Shown: positions 1-9,488, counted from the stretch's first letter. The stretch: 64,000 nucleotides of DNA from Pandoraea communis (GCF_902459745.1 NZ_CABPSJ010000009.1:62001-126000), one strand, 5' to 3'. A program made the numbers and translations. The notes: generated by a model from the letters alone, not told the origin.

Positions 1-30
1 TTTCGATCCGGGCGCTCAACAACGAGGCAA

Positions 31-1698
31 GTGAATCGACATATGGGAATCGACAATATCTTTCGTGCCTTTCGTACGTTAGGCAGCGCTGGCATTCGAT
101 CGCGTGAGCGATGGGTGAAGTGGCGCGCTCAGCCATCGGGCTTTGCCGGGCAATTGCGCAGCGCATTGCCACTCGTCGTCGCTGCCGGTGCGATTACCGC
201 AGCCACGCTCGCCTGGTACTCGCACGATACGGGCTACGCGCCCCTTTTCGGGCAGAACCAGCGTATTCCAATCGCGCAGGCCACGGGCGTGCTCGAAGCC
301 GAGCACATCCCGTTTCGCATGCATCCGGACACCGGTGCGATCCTCGTGCCGCACGACCGGCTCGGACGTGCGCGTCTCGCGCTGGCCGCCAAGGGCGTAA
401 CGCCGGAGTTGCCGCCGGGACTGGAACTGGTCGATCGGGACGAGCGCCTGGGTGTACGTCAGTTCGTGCAGGACGTGCGTTTTCGTCGCGGACTGGAAGG
501 GGAGCTTGCGCGCACCATCATGTCGATCGACGCGGTAGACGCCGCTCGCGTGCACATCGCGCTTGCGCCGCAGACATCGTTCGTCACGCATACCAAGGCG
601 TCGGCCAGCGCATCGGTGCTGATCTCGGTGCGCCCCGGCCAAAAGCTCGCGCCCCAGCAGGTGAGTGCGATTGTCAAGCTTGTGGCCGGCAGCGTGAACG
701 GGTTGGCTGCGGAGAACGTTTCCGTCGTCGATCAGCAAGGCACGCCACTCACTGCGAATCTCGATCTTGACGACGCAACAAACGGCAACGCGGAAGCGCG
801 CACACGTTCGCGCGACGACGCACTTCGTAACGTCCGGGGCCTGCTCGATGGCATTCTCGGCCCCGATCGCTACCGCGCGAGCGTGAGTATCGATCTTGAC
901 GAGAACGTGGTGTCTAACACCACTGAGGCGCTCGGTGCAGATCCCCGCGTGATGCAGGAAGCCGTGCGCGAAGCGCGCGACGACGACGCGGTCGTCGGCG
1001 GCGTGCCGGGGGCCATGGCCAATCGTCCGATCGACGCGGCGCCGCTGCTCGGTGCCGAGGGTGGCGCAATGCGCACCACCTCGTCCACGCGTCAGTTCGC
1101 TTACGACCGTTCGATCACGCAGACCAAGCGTCATCGCCCGCGTGTGCGCCAAATGCACGTGGCCGTCATGGTCGATGCTCAGGCGGCGCCGGGTGGCAAC
1201 GGCTGGACTGCCGAGACCATCGCCGAGCTTGAGCGCACATTGCGCGCCAGCGCGGGAATTCAGATCGATCGTGGCGACACGCTGGTCGTGAGCGCGATGC
1301 CGTTTGTCGCCACCGATGGCGCCATCGCATTCGACACGCCGGACACCGCTGCGCAGGGGCTGGTGCTCACCAGTACACAGAAGCAATACGCCGCCATTGC
1401 GGCCGCTGCGGTGCTGTTGATCGCGCTGATCACGTGGGCAGCGCTGGCCCGGCGTGCGCGCCGTCGCAAGGCTGCCGCGCGAGTTGCCGAGGACGACGCG
1501 CGAGAGCGCAGCCGCCGGGAAGCCGAGAACGCGGCACAGCAGGCCGCCTTGCCGGCCTTCGCCAACGACATGCCGCCAGACTCGGACGCTTCGTTCGACA
1601 CGAAGCTCGGACGCCTGACAACACTGGCCGACGGCGAACCCGAGCGGGTCGCCCAGATCATCAAACAATGGATCGGTTCGCATGCCTCTGTCCGCTGA
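31..1698 (+). CDS. fliF: Flagellar MS-ring protein FliF (secondary, lateral-type system)
   Basis: FliF builds the inner-membrane MS ring that carries the rotor and houses the export gate. The protein has about 555 residues, close to the family norm. It has a first membrane helix at about residues 43-63, a long periplasmic YscJ/FliF region, and a second helix at about 453-474. An acidic cytoplasmic tail follows, ending in the kind of short helix that docks FliG. The stop codon lies 17 bp inside fliG, so the two are probably translationally coupled. The start is uncertain: the GTG at 31 sits only 3 nt after a GAGG, and an in-frame ATG at 43 is the alternative (551 residues). Upstream regulatory DNA is outside the window. 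Identity is sure; the start is not. Confidence 0.95.
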   Translation: MNRHMGIDNIFRAFRTLGSAGIRSRERWVKWRAQPSGFAGQLRSALPLVVAAGAITAATLAWYSHDTGYAPLFGQNQRIPIAQATGVLEAEHIPFRMHPDTGAILVPHDRLGRARLALAAKGVTPELPPGLELVDRDERLGVRQFVQDVRFRRGLEGELARTIMSIDAVDAARVHIALAPQTSFVTHTKASASASVLISVRPGQKLAPQQVSAIVKLVAGSVNGLAAENVSVVDQQGTPLTANLDLDDATNGNAEARTRSRDDALRNVRGLLDGILGPDRYRASVSIDLDENVVSNTTEALGADPRVMQEAVREARDDDAVVGGVPGAMANRPIDAAPLLGAEGGAMRTTSSTRQFAYDRSITQTKRHRPRVRQMHVAVMVDAQAAPGGNGWTAETIAELERTLRASAGIQIDRGDTLVVSAMPFVATDGAIAFDTPDTAAQGLVLTSTQKQYAAIAAAAVLLIALITWAALARRARRRKAAARVAEDDARERSRREAENAAQQAALPAFANDMPPDSDASFDTKLGRLTTLADGEPERVAQIIKQWIGSHASVR

Positions 1699-2701
1699 AA
1701 CTTCCACTCTGACCGAGATCAATGGCGTTGACCGCGCCGCAGTCCTGTTGCTCTGTATGGGCGAGAAGGCTGCCGCCGGCGTGATGGCGCAACTCGCCCC
1801 CAACGAGCTTCTGCGCGTGGCGCACGCCATGTCGCGTGCCGGCGGCGTGAAGAAGCACGACGTGCATGCCATCGTCGACCAGTTTCTCGACGCCTGCACG
1901 CAGCACGGCGGTGCGAATGCCGCACCGCGTGCCTATCTGGAGCGCTCGCTCGCCGCCGCGCTCGGTGAAGGCATCGCCAGCAATGTGCTCGACGGCATCT
2001 ACGGCGATCGAATTCGTCCCAAGCTTGCGCGTCTCCAATGGGTGAGCGTGGCGCGACTCGCCGATGTGCTCTCGCGCGAACATCACCGTATGCAGGCGCT
2101 GTTGCTGGCCTACCTGCCTGCCGATCTGGGCGGTCAATTGCTTCGTGCGTTGCCCGAATCGCAGCAGGAAGCGCTGCTGTTGGAGACGGCACAACTTAAA
2201 CGTGTCGACCGCGAACTGCTGGCCGATCTGGAAGTCATCGCCGACCGTTGTCTCGCGGGCTTGTCTGCCGAGAGCACCGATGTGCCGGGCACGCGGCTCG
2301 CGGCGCAGATCATCGGCCATGTGCCCGACGATCAGAAGCGGTTGATGGACGCATTGCGCGCCCATGACGCGTCGCTCGCGGAGTCTGTCGAGGCGAGCAT
2401 GTACGGCTTCGAAATCCTGGCTTCCCAGGCACCGGAAGTTATCGACCTGGCCGTAGCCGAAGTGTCGACCGACATGTGGGCCATTGCGCTCAAGGGGACG
2501 GATGCTCGTATGCGGCAAGTCGTGCGTGAGCGCATGTCCCGCCTTCAGGAAGATGCCCTCACGCAGGCGATGCAGCGTCTGGGCGCCATATCGGCGGCCC
2601 GTGTCGAAGCCACACGTAACGAGATCATGGCAATGCTACGCACGCGAGCGCGTGAGGCCGACATGCTTTTGCGTCTGGCCGACGGTGAGGTACTCGAATG
2701 A
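1682..2701 (+). CDS. fliG: Flagellar rotor/switch protein FliG with altered torque helix
   Basis: FliG sits on the cytoplasmic face of FliF and transmits stator torque to the rotor. The 339-residue product aligns along its length with the N, middle and C domains. The C-terminal domain aligns without gaps to E. coli FliG (recalled sequence) around the torque helix. Lys264 is kept as Lys271, but Arg281, Asp288, Asp289 and Arg297 correspond to Leu288, Gln295, Ala296 and Ser304. The electrostatic surface that normally contacts MotA is therefore largely neutral here. fliG overlaps fliF by 17 bp and ends in an ATGA overlap with fliH, marking one tightly coupled operon. Confidence 0.94.
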   Translation: MPLSAETSTLTEINGVDRAAVLLLCMGEKAAAGVMAQLAPNELLRVAHAMSRAGGVKKHDVHAIVDQFLDACTQHGGANAAPRAYLERSLAAALGEGIASNVLDGIYGDRIRPKLARLQWVSVARLADVLSREHHRMQALLLAYLPADLGGQLLRALPESQQEALLLETAQLKRVDRELLADLEVIADRCLAGLSAESTDVPGTRLAAQIIGHVPDDQKRLMDALRAHDASLAESVEASMYGFEILASQAPEVIDLAVAEVSTDMWAIALKGTDARMRQVVRERMSRLQEDALTQAMQRLGAISAARVEATRNEIMAMLRTRAREADMLLRLADGEVLE

Positions 2702-3423
2702 AGCCGCATCGGTTTGGCACGAAGTCCGATGTCGCCGCCCAGCGTGGTTGGTTGCCGGTCCAGCCCGATCTGGAAACCTTGCGCGCTCACGCCTATGCGC
2801 AGGGGATGGCAGAGGGCGCAGCAAACACGCGTCAGGAAGTCTGGCAGGAAGCCTTTGACGCCGGGCGTGCAGATGGCGAGCAGGCGGCCGAGGCGCGCTT
2901 GCAGGCATCGTACGCCGAGCGGCTGCGCGACGAACTCGAGGCGATGAAGCTGCCGCTCGCGGCACTTCAGGCCGCTCGTGAGCAGGTGCATGCACGCCTT
3001 GCGGCCGGTGCCGTCGATGTGCTGGGCGACGTCGCGTCGCGTGCCGTGCGCGCCGTCGTGCAGCGCGAGTTGCAGACCGCGCCAGCGGACATCGCGGGCA
3101 TTGTGCAGCGCTTGCTCACGCAGCTTGGCGCCAGCGACGATGCCGTCACCGTCCACGTGAGTCCCGAAGATGCCCAAGCACTTTGCGCCCGTATTGGGAG
3201 CACACCGGCTCACGCCGATGGCACCCGCCCGGGATGGCGCATCGCCGCCGATCCGTCGTTGGTTCGCGGCGATTGCCGCGTCGACGTCGATGGCCTCTGG
3301 TACGACGCGGGGTGCGAAGGCCGTGAGGCGGAGGCGCAAACGATCGCGCGTAGGCGTCTGAGCGAATGGGTGGAGGCATGCGTGCAAGCCTCGGCGCCGG
3401 TCGAGGCGTCGGAGACGCGATGA
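2698..3423 (+). CDS. fliH: Flagellar export ATPase regulator FliH
   Basis: FliH dimers hold the export ATPase FliI at the C-ring and regulate it. The 241-residue product is highly charged and alanine-rich. A long predicted helical and coiled-coil stretch covers about residues 25-110 (many Ala, Glu, Gln and Arg), and the C-terminal half resembles the FliH/HrpE FliI-binding domain. Sequence similarity in FliH is generally weak, so the call leans on its place between fliG and fliI. It begins in an ATGA overlap with fliG, and its TGA overlaps the fliI start, so translation is probably coupled at both ends. Confidence 0.85.
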   Translation: MKPHRFGTKSDVAAQRGWLPVQPDLETLRAHAYAQGMAEGAANTRQEVWQEAFDAGRADGEQAAEARLQASYAERLRDELEAMKLPLAALQAAREQVHARLAAGAVDVLGDVASRAVRAVVQRELQTAPADIAGIVQRLLTQLGASDDAVTVHVSPEDAQALCARIGSTPAHADGTRPGWRIAADPSLVRGDCRVDVDGLWYDAGCEGREAEAQTIARRRLSEWVEACVQASAPVEASETR

Positions 3424-4703
3424 TGAACGACGAGATCGCACTCGCCATCCCGATGGCGTTCGTCACACGGGCTACGGGCGCCGTGCTTGAGGCGCGCGGA
3501 CAACGATTCTCGCTGGGGCAAGCCTGCCGTGTCGAGACCGCCGCAGGACGATGGACCGAGGCCGAAGTGGTCGGGTTTTCCGACGGCGCATTGCAACTGC
3601 TGACGTACGCGTCCGTGGCCGACATTGTGCCCGGTGCACGGGTGTTGCCCGGAACGGCAACGCCCGCGCTGCGTATCGGATCGTCGTGGCTCGGCCGCGT
3701 GATCGATGCCTTCGGGCAGCCGCTCGACGGCAAAGGGGCGTTGCGTGGCGAGGCGTTGCTCGATACGCGTTGTTCGCCGCCCGCGCCGCTGGCGCGTCGC
3801 GCTATCGACGCGCCGCTGCCCGTGGGCGTGCGTGCCATTGACGGCCTGCTGAGTCTCGGGAAGGGGCAGCGTGTAGGACTGTTCGCCGGTAGCGGTGTGG
3901 GCAAAAGTGTTCTGCTGGGCATGATGACCCGGCATACCGGCGCCCAGATCGTCGTGGTCGGCATGATCGGCGAGCGCGGGCGAGAAGTGGGCGAGTTCAT
4001 CGCCGAGACGCTCGGACAAGCCGGGCTCGCCAAGGCCGTTGTGGTGGCTGCGCCGGCCGATGCACCGCCTGCACAACGCATGAAGGCCACGGAGTTGTGT
4101 CACGCGATTGCCGCCCATTTTCGCGACGCCGGCCACGACGTACTGTTGCTCGTCGATTCGCTCACGCGCTACGCCATGGCGTGCCGCGAGGTAGCGCTCT
4201 CGCTCGGGGAAGCCCCTGCCGCACGCGGCTACCCGGTGTCGGTGTTCGCACGCTTGCCCCGGCTGGTCGAATGTGCGGGCAATGGCGCGGGCACGGGCAG
4301 CCTCAGTGCGATCTACACGGTGCTGGCCGAGGGCGACGACTTGCAGGACCCGGTGGTCGACACCGCTCGCGCCGTGCTCGACGGTCATATCGTGCTTTCG
4401 CGCGAATTGGCCGACGCCGGACATTACCCGGCAATCGACATCGGCGCGTCGGTGAGCCGGTGCATGACTCAGGCCGTGGGTGTACGCCATGCCAACGCCG
4501 CGCGCGCGTTCAAAGCACAGTGGCACGCCTATCAACAGATTCGGGAGTTGATGCCGCTCGGCGCTTATGTACCGGGCGCTCACGCCGAGACCGACCGTGC
4601 CGTATCGCGGCATCCGCTCATGCTCGAATTCCTGCGCCAGCGCGACGGCGAGGCGAATACGCCGCACGGCCTGTGCGAACGGCTGGAGGCGCTATGCCGA
4701 TGA
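3420..4703 (+). CDS. fliI: Flagellum-specific export ATPase FliI
   Basis: FliI is the hexameric ATPase of the flagellar type III export apparatus. The 427-residue product is an F1-beta-like ATPase. It has a Walker A loop (GSGVGKS) at about residues 158-164, a Walker B strand ending LLLVDS and a catalytic-region Glu in the GERGREV segment, as the family requires. An ATGATG doublet at 3420/3423 gives two starts. The first follows a GGAG with 6 nt spacing and overlaps the fliH stop. Earlier in-frame starts would run further into fliH and lack a convincing ribosome site. The next gene, fliJ, overlaps by 10 bp. Confidence 0.96.
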   Translation: MMNDEIALAIPMAFVTRATGAVLEARGQRFSLGQACRVETAAGRWTEAEVVGFSDGALQLLTYASVADIVPGARVLPGTATPALRIGSSWLGRVIDAFGQPLDGKGALRGEALLDTRCSPPAPLARRAIDAPLPVGVRAIDGLLSLGKGQRVGLFAGSGVGKSVLLGMMTRHTGAQIVVVGMIGERGREVGEFIAETLGQAGLAKAVVVAAPADAPPAQRMKATELCHAIAAHFRDAGHDVLLLVDSLTRYAMACREVALSLGEAPAARGYPVSVFARLPRLVECAGNGAGTGSLSAIYTVLAEGDDLQDPVVDTARAVLDGHIVLSRELADAGHYPAIDIGASVSRCMTQAVGVRHANAARAFKAQWHAYQQIRELMPLGAYVPGAHAETDRAVSRHPLMLEFLRQRDGEANTPHGLCERLEALCR

Positions 4704-5266
4704 CCCCGCAAACACCGCGCGCACTGCATGCGTTGCTGTCCATACGAGACCGCGCGCTCGCGGCGGCGCAACACGACAGCCGGCAACTCGCCGAGCGGCA
4801 CGTGCGGCTCACACGCAACGTCGACCAGCTCACGCGGTTGTATCGCGCTGTGGCCATCGGCGGCACGCGGGCGAATGCCTACAGCTTTCAGAATCGCGCC
4901 GATTACAAATGCACGCTCGTGCAGATGATCGAGACGCAGCAAGCACCGATGGCGCAGTTGGCGCGATGGCAGGCGGTCGCGGCGCAGGCCGTGCGCGACG
5001 CACAGCGCCGGCGCGAGGGCGTGGCAACGCTCGTCGCCCGCCATGAGGCGGCAGTGAAGCAGGCACGGTTCAGGCGCGAGGGGCAGGCGCAGGTAGCTCA
5101 GGCCCTCGCGGTTTGGCAGCGCGGCGAGGCGGCGCGTGAGCGAAATGAGGAAATTGCCTCGGGCGCTCGCATTGACAAAGCACGGGCGGCGGTCGCTTTG
5201 GTTGGGAAAACGCGTCTCGCGTCTCGTATACCTACCGAACCAGGAGCTTTGCCATGCTGCAAGTAA
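4694..5266 (+). CDS. fliJ: Flagellar export chaperone/stalk FliJ
   Basis: FliJ is the coiled-coil stalk that links the FliI hexamer to the export gate and recycles chaperones. The 190-residue product is almost wholly helical and rich in Ala, Arg, Gln and Glu, as in FliJ. It is longer than the usual roughly 145-150 residues, mostly through a C-terminal extension (residues about 150-190) that overlaps the fliD start by 13 bp. The start ATG lies 4 nt after a TGGAGG inside the fliI end. Assignment rests on coiled-coil character and the invariant fliI-fliJ neighbourhood, because the sequence itself is poorly conserved. Confidence 0.82.
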   Translation: MPMTPQTPRALHALLSIRDRALAAAQHDSRQLAERHVRLTRNVDQLTRLYRAVAIGGTRANAYSFQNRADYKCTLVQMIETQQAPMAQLARWQAVAAQAVRDAQRRREGVATLVARHEAAVKQARFRREGQAQVAQALAVWQRGEAARERNEEIASGARIDKARAAVALVGKTRLASRIPTEPGALPCCK

Positions 5267-6678
5267 AAAATCGTATCGATGATATGGCCGCCGAAATCGC
5301 CCAGAGAAAGATGGGGGCGGAGTTCGGTCGTCTGGGCAAGGACAAGGCGGGTAATGACGCCCGTCAGAAAGGCGTGGCCACGCTCAAGGAAGCGCTCGGC
5401 AATTTCGAGAAGCAACTGCGGCGCGTCGGCGACAGCGCCGACTTGCATCAGCACAAGGCAACGCAATCGAACGATTCCGCGTTCTCCGTCAAGCTGGAGA
5501 AAGGCGCACAGCAGCTCGACTTCGACGTGCACGTCAAACAGCTTGCGACGGTGCATCAGGTGCAGATCACGAATGTGGCGGCACTGGCCGATGGCAACCT
5601 GAAGGTTGCCGGGCGCGCAGACGTGATCTCGCTGAACACATCGGGACTCGATCTGACGACGGCCGAGGGAGTGCGCGAGCTTGCCAGACGAATCAATGCG
5701 AACGCCGAGTTCAAGGACGCCGTGCGCGCCGACTTGCGGCACGTGCCGGGGCAACAGACGCCGTACCTGCTGCTGACCGCGACGAAGTCCGGTGCCGAGG
5801 CGACGTTCGACGTGCAGTCCACGACCGGCGTGGAGCTCGGGGCCCCGGATGCGGCGGTGCTCGCGCAAGGACAGAGCGCCATCGTGCGGATCGGCAACCA
5901 GGGAGCGGAAGAGACTTACCCGACCAATGAGATCACGCTCTTCACCGGTGTGACCCTCTCGCTGAAGAAGGCCAACGCGGCAGCCGAAACCACGCGTGTG
6001 TCGATCACGCCCGACATGGAGGGCACGGCCGCGAACATGCGCGCCCTCGTTCAGGCTTACGACGCGGTGCGCAAGCAATTGCGCGATCTGATGGACCCCG
6101 GCACACCGGGGGCGTCGATGTCGCCCGATAGCGAAGAGAAGGGCGACACCAAACCGGCCGGGGCATTTTATGCGGACGCCGGCGTGCGCGCCTTGCTGCG
6201 CGATCTCGAACGCAACTTCGAGCGGCCCATGACGATCGACGGCAAGACGTTCGACCCCGCCCTGTTCGGCGTGAAGCGAAACGCCGACGGCTCGGTCACT
6301 TTCGATCAGAAGCGCTTCGAAGCGGCGTATTCCGACGACAAGGCGTTGCTGAGCAAGTGGTTTGGCGAGAGTGCCGACGTGATGAAGCGCGATACCGGGA
6401 CCGATCTGGACAAACAACCGGCGGGCATGCGCCTTGCCGTTCGGATTCGCGAATGGACTGACGAGATCACGGGGGTGCTCAAGCACCGCACGGATACCGA
6501 CGAAGTGATCACGCAGCGGCTCGCCGCCAAGGAAGACCAGCTCAAAGCCCGTTTTCTGGCGCTCGTAGCGCGCTACACCGATGAACTCGCTCGCGCCGAG
6601 CAGGTTCAGCAACAGATGAAAGAAACACGCGGCTTTGTCGATGCGCTCTTCCGCGGATCGCGCAAGTCCGACGAATGA
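5254..6678 (+). CDS. fliD: Flagellar filament cap protein FliD (LafB-type)
   Basis: FliD (HAP2) forms the pentameric cap that folds flagellin at the growing tip. The 474-residue product has a helical N-terminal segment, a beta-rich middle containing the FliD core, and a C-terminal helical region with a Gln-rich end (around EQVQQQMKE), as expected for a cap protein. A ribosome site (AGGAG) lies 8 nt upstream of the ATG. The gene overlaps fliJ by 13 bp, so the filament-assembly block joins the export operon directly. In laf/Flag-2 loci the same position relative to chaperone, fliK-like and sigma-28 genes is held by lafB. Confidence 0.93.
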   Translation: MLQVKNRIDDMAAEIAQRKMGAEFGRLGKDKAGNDARQKGVATLKEALGNFEKQLRRVGDSADLHQHKATQSNDSAFSVKLEKGAQQLDFDVHVKQLATVHQVQITNVAALADGNLKVAGRADVISLNTSGLDLTTAEGVRELARRINANAEFKDAVRADLRHVPGQQTPYLLLTATKSGAEATFDVQSTTGVELGAPDAAVLAQGQSAIVRIGNQGAEETYPTNEITLFTGVTLSLKKANAAAETTRVSITPDMEGTAANMRALVQAYDAVRKQLRDLMDPGTPGASMSPDSEEKGDTKPAGAFYADAGVRALLRDLERNFERPMTIDGKTFDPALFGVKRNADGSVTFDQKRFEAAYSDDKALLSKWFGESADVMKRDTGTDLDKQPAGMRLAVRIREWTDEITGVLKHRTDTDEVITQRLAAKEDQLKARFLALVARYTDELARAEQVQQQMKETRGFVDALFRGSRKSDE

Positions 6679-6713
6679 CGCGTGTGACCATCCTTTAGGG
6701 AGTCAATCCGATC

Positions 6714-7091
6714 ATGACTTACCAGCAATACCATGCCTCCGACCTCGATGCACGCATCGCAGGGGCAACGCCCTTGCAGCTCATGCTGATCCTTCTGGAT
6801 GGTCTGCTCGACGAACTGGCCCGCGCGCGTGGGCATATCGAACACGCACGCCATGACGCGCGTCTGCGCAGCGTGACCAAATGCCTGAATCTGATCAACG
6901 GCCTGGCATCGCATATCGACGTTGCCGATGGCCCGGGTGTCACGCAGCCGCTGAGCGCCGTGTACGACTTTTGTATGCGCGGCGTCGCACAGGCGAGCGT
7001 GGAACTCGATGTTGCCAAGCTCGACGAGGTCGTGGCGGTCATCACGCAACTGACACAAGGTTGGCGCGCGCTGGAGACGCGGCGTGGTTAA
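6714..7091 (+). CDS. fliS: Flagellin export chaperone FliS (LafC-type)
   Basis: FliS binds the C-terminal helix of flagellin and prevents early polymerisation in the cytoplasm. The 125-residue product is all-helical. It has the family's typical start (MTYQQY, compare YQQN/YQ motifs) and the region around PLQLMLILLDGLLDEL, close to the FliS signature. A GGAG lies about 11 nt before the ATG. It sits between fliD and a fliT-like gene, as in canonical fliDST operons, and overlaps the next gene by 8 bp. Confidence 0.93.
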   Translation: MTYQQYHASDLDARIAGATPLQLMLILLDGLLDELARARGHIEHARHDARLRSVTKCLNLINGLASHIDVADGPGVTQPLSAVYDFCMRGVAQASVELDVAKLDEVVAVITQLTQGWRALETRRG

Positions 7092-7383
7092 TGCGGCGAC
7101 CTTCCGGGCGCTGGCACGAGATCTGCGACGGCATTCTGCCGCGCGCGAATGGGGCTTGCTGCAAGCCACCGACGCTCTGCTTCGGCGGGCGTGGCGACAT
7201 GCACCTGCGCCCGGCGCGCGGGACGTCTCGCTGACGCAGGCCATGGCCGACGCCCGTGCCGCGCACGACCAGGCATACCTGTTGACTCAGCGAGCCACGT
7301 CGGAGGCTCGCCGACATCTGGCCGGACTGGGTCATTGGCGCGACGGCGCGCTCAGCTACCTGAGGATGCACGATGATCGTTGA
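7084..7383 (+). CDS. FliT-like flagellar chaperone (LafD position)
   Basis: This encodes a small (99 residues), basic, helical protein beginning at a GTG that overlaps the fliS end by 8 bp. FliT proteins of about this size chaperone FliD and act as regulators, but their sequences diverge strongly and I see no decisive motif here. The call rests on size, helical character, Leu/Ala/Arg-rich composition and the position between fliS and fliK, which corresponds to lafD in lateral systems. It overlaps the fliK start by 11 bp. It could instead be a system-specific chaperone of unknown client. Confidence 0.6.
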   Translation: MVNAATFRALARDLRRHSAAREWGLLQATDALLRRAWRHAPAPGARDVSLTQAMADARAAHDQAYLLTQRATSEARRHLAGLGHWRDGALSYLRMHDDR

Positions 7384-8620
7384 ATACTCACGTCTCATGA
7401 CACCTGCCCATACGGACCTGTCGGCGCCAGTGGCCGACGGTGCGCTGCCCATCGGGTTGGCGCAGGGTGTGCCGTCTCCCGCCGAGGAAGACGTGTTGAG
7501 CGACTTCGCCGCGACACTCGGTCGCTCGACGGCGCAAGGGCTTGAACTGCCTGCGTACGAGGCCGATGCCGTGCCGGAAACCCCCGAGCAAGCGCTGAAG
7601 GCAGGTGCGCCGGAGCGCGTCGATGTGGCCCCGGTGGCTGGCGCGCCAGTGGTGGCGGACATGCCGGAGATCACGCCGGACCTCGGGGAGCTGTCTATGG
7701 CAGACGATGCCGCGCGAGACGTTCCCATCACGCCGGGCGTCATGGCGGCCGCCGCGGGGGATTCGGTGCGTGCGGCGCAGGACATACCCTCACGCGGGAT
7801 CGAATCTCTGCGCGACCCGGTGTTGCCACACATCGCGATGCTGCTCGCCGCACATGAGCATCGGATGCGCGGCACGCTCGAAAGCCATGCGCAGGCCGAG
7901 CCAGGGGAGCTAGCGGAGCCAAGGGACGGGGCCGCCAGCGCAATGACGTCCTCGCCGGCCGCTGCTGTTCGCGCGGCATTCCCGGTGGCGACGCCTCCTG
8001 GCGTCTCATTGCCCCTTGGATTGGCGAGCCCGTTGCCCGCGTCACTGACGGTGCTGCCGTTGGCGGCGGACCCGGCAACGCCGGGCGCTGCATCCGTCGA
8101 TAACGCAGCGGCACAAGCGCTTCGCACGACGTTTGCCGCAGGAACATTCGGCAACACCTTCGTGGGCGAGCCGTCCACCGTTGCAATGCCGGGCGGATTC
8201 CCGAGTACCAACGGGGTGGCGGGGGACGGTACGCCCGTGGCCCGCACGCTGTCCGAGCGGGTGCAGACCATGACGCAGAACGGTGTCCACGAAGCTCGCC
8301 TGCGCCTGACGCCGGATGAACTGGGAGACATCGCCATCGTGGTCCGGAAGTCGGCCATGCAACTCAGTGTGAGTTTGCAGGTGGCGCGTCCCGAGGCGTT
8401 GAGTCTCGTCCAGAGCACGGCGGCGCTGCTGCGCGACATGCTGTCGCAACGCCACGCCGGGGATGTCAATGTGAGCGTCGGGAGCATGCCGTCGTCCGGC
8501 GGCGACGGCGCTTCGGGCAACGGGCGCGAGCGGCATTCGCGCGACGAGCGGTCCGGCGATGTGGGGCCCGGCCTTGCCCTGGGTGAAGCGGCGCGTCAGC
8601 GCGAGGCATTCCGGTTATGA
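7373..8620 (+). CDS. fliK: Flagellar hook-length control protein FliK (LafE-type)
   Basis: FliK is the secreted molecular ruler that measures hook length and switches export specificity from hook to filament substrates. The 415-residue product has a long Ala/Pro/Gly/Val-rich, low-complexity N-terminal two thirds. A compact C-terminal Flg_hook domain follows at about residues 300-375, with the typical segment around ARLRLTPDELGDI and a hydrophilic tail. The start overlaps the preceding gene by 11 bp; a later in-frame ATG at 397 of the same kilobase (7397) would remove eight residues. The end makes an ATGA overlap with fliA. Confidence 0.88.
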   Translation: MIVEYSRLMTPAHTDLSAPVADGALPIGLAQGVPSPAEEDVLSDFAATLGRSTAQGLELPAYEADAVPETPEQALKAGAPERVDVAPVAGAPVVADMPEITPDLGELSMADDAARDVPITPGVMAAAAGDSVRAAQDIPSRGIESLRDPVLPHIAMLLAAHEHRMRGTLESHAQAEPGELAEPRDGAASAMTSSPAAAVRAAFPVATPPGVSLPLGLASPLPASLTVLPLAADPATPGAASVDNAAAQALRTTFAAGTFGNTFVGEPSTVAMPGGFPSTNGVAGDGTPVARTLSERVQTMTQNGVHEARLRLTPDELGDIAIVVRKSAMQLSVSLQVARPEALSLVQSTAALLRDMLSQRHAGDVNVSVGSMPSSGGDGASGNGRERHSRDERSGDVGPGLALGEAARQREAFRL

Positions 8621-9474
8621 ACACGCCGATGTACGGCCCCGTCGTGCGCAAGCGGGGCGAAAAGCGCGGCAGTGCGCACCCGGCAAAAGTCGCCGAAGGA
8701 TCGGAGACGTCGACGCGCCCCGCGCCGGCCACGCCCGGATGGCAGGCCATACCGGTAGCCGACGAGCAGGCGCAGGTACTGAGTCTGATGCCGGTGATCG
8801 CGCGCATCGTGCGCTCGCTGATGCCGCAGACAAGCGTGGCGATCGCGCAGGAAGACATGACGCAGATTGCGCTGATCGCTGCGCTCGATGCCATTCGACG
8901 CTATGGGCCGCCCGACGAACGTTTCACCGCTTATGCGGCAACGCGCATTCGTGGCGCGGTGCTGGATGAACTTCGGCGCCTCGACTGGCGCCCGCGCACG
9001 TTGCGTCAGGCGTCGCATCGGCGCCGTGATGCCGAGCGCGAACTGACACGTGCCCTCGGTCGCGGCCCGACCCGTGAGGAATTGAGTGCGCACGCCGGTA
9101 TGGGCGATGCCACGCTGGACGAAGCCGAAATGGCCGGATATGCAGAGAGCATCGCGAGCTTCGATCAGTTGCTCGCCGATGGGGGACTTGAGGCAAACGA
9201 TGCGCTCGTCGAGCGGCGCAGCCCGGAGTATCTGGTCGCCACGCGGCAGAGCCTGACACGAGCGCTTGAAGCGCTCGACGAGCGAGAACAACGCATTGTG
9301 CAGCTTTACTACGAGTTCGACATGAATCTTGAAGAGATCGGCGAAGTGCTGGGACTGACCCGGGCGCGAATTTGCCAGATCCATCAGGGGGCGCTCGCAA
9401 AAATGAACGCCGCCATGCAGGACGCAGGACGAGGCGGCGCGCGCGCCGCACGTACACCACTACCGAATTGTTAG
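8617..9474 (+). CDS. fliA: Flagellar sigma-28 factor (FliA/LafS-type)
   Basis: This is an RNA polymerase sigma factor for late flagellar genes (filament, stator, anti-sigma). The 285-residue protein has a roughly 45-residue non-conserved N-terminal extension. It then has sigma region 2 (the ERFTAYAATRIRGAVLDELR segment is the FliA hallmark), a region 3 and a region 4 helix-turn-helix near the end (LEEIGEVLGLTRARICQIH). The gene is fused by ATGA overlap to fliK and sits directly before motA, the lafS-lafT-lafU order of lateral systems. Its antagonist FlgM is encoded three genes downstream. Confidence 0.95.
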   Translation: MNTPMYGPVVRKRGEKRGSAHPAKVAEGSETSTRPAPATPGWQAIPVADEQAQVLSLMPVIARIVRSLMPQTSVAIAQEDMTQIALIAALDAIRRYGPPDERFTAYAATRIRGAVLDELRRLDWRPRTLRQASHRRRDAERELTRALGRGPTREELSAHAGMGDATLDEAEMAGYAESIASFDQLLADGGLEANDALVERRSPEYLVATRQSLTRALEALDEREQRIVQLYYEFDMNLEEIGEVLGLTRARICQIHQGALAKMNAAMQDAGRGGARAARTPLPNC

Positions 9475-9488
9475 ACGAGGCAAGGGAA

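Noticed and set aside
79-1899. Long minus-strand ORF (606 codons) opposite fliF
   Set aside because: Arg/His/Val-rich shadow of a GC-rich gene; fliF on the plus strand has clear domains.
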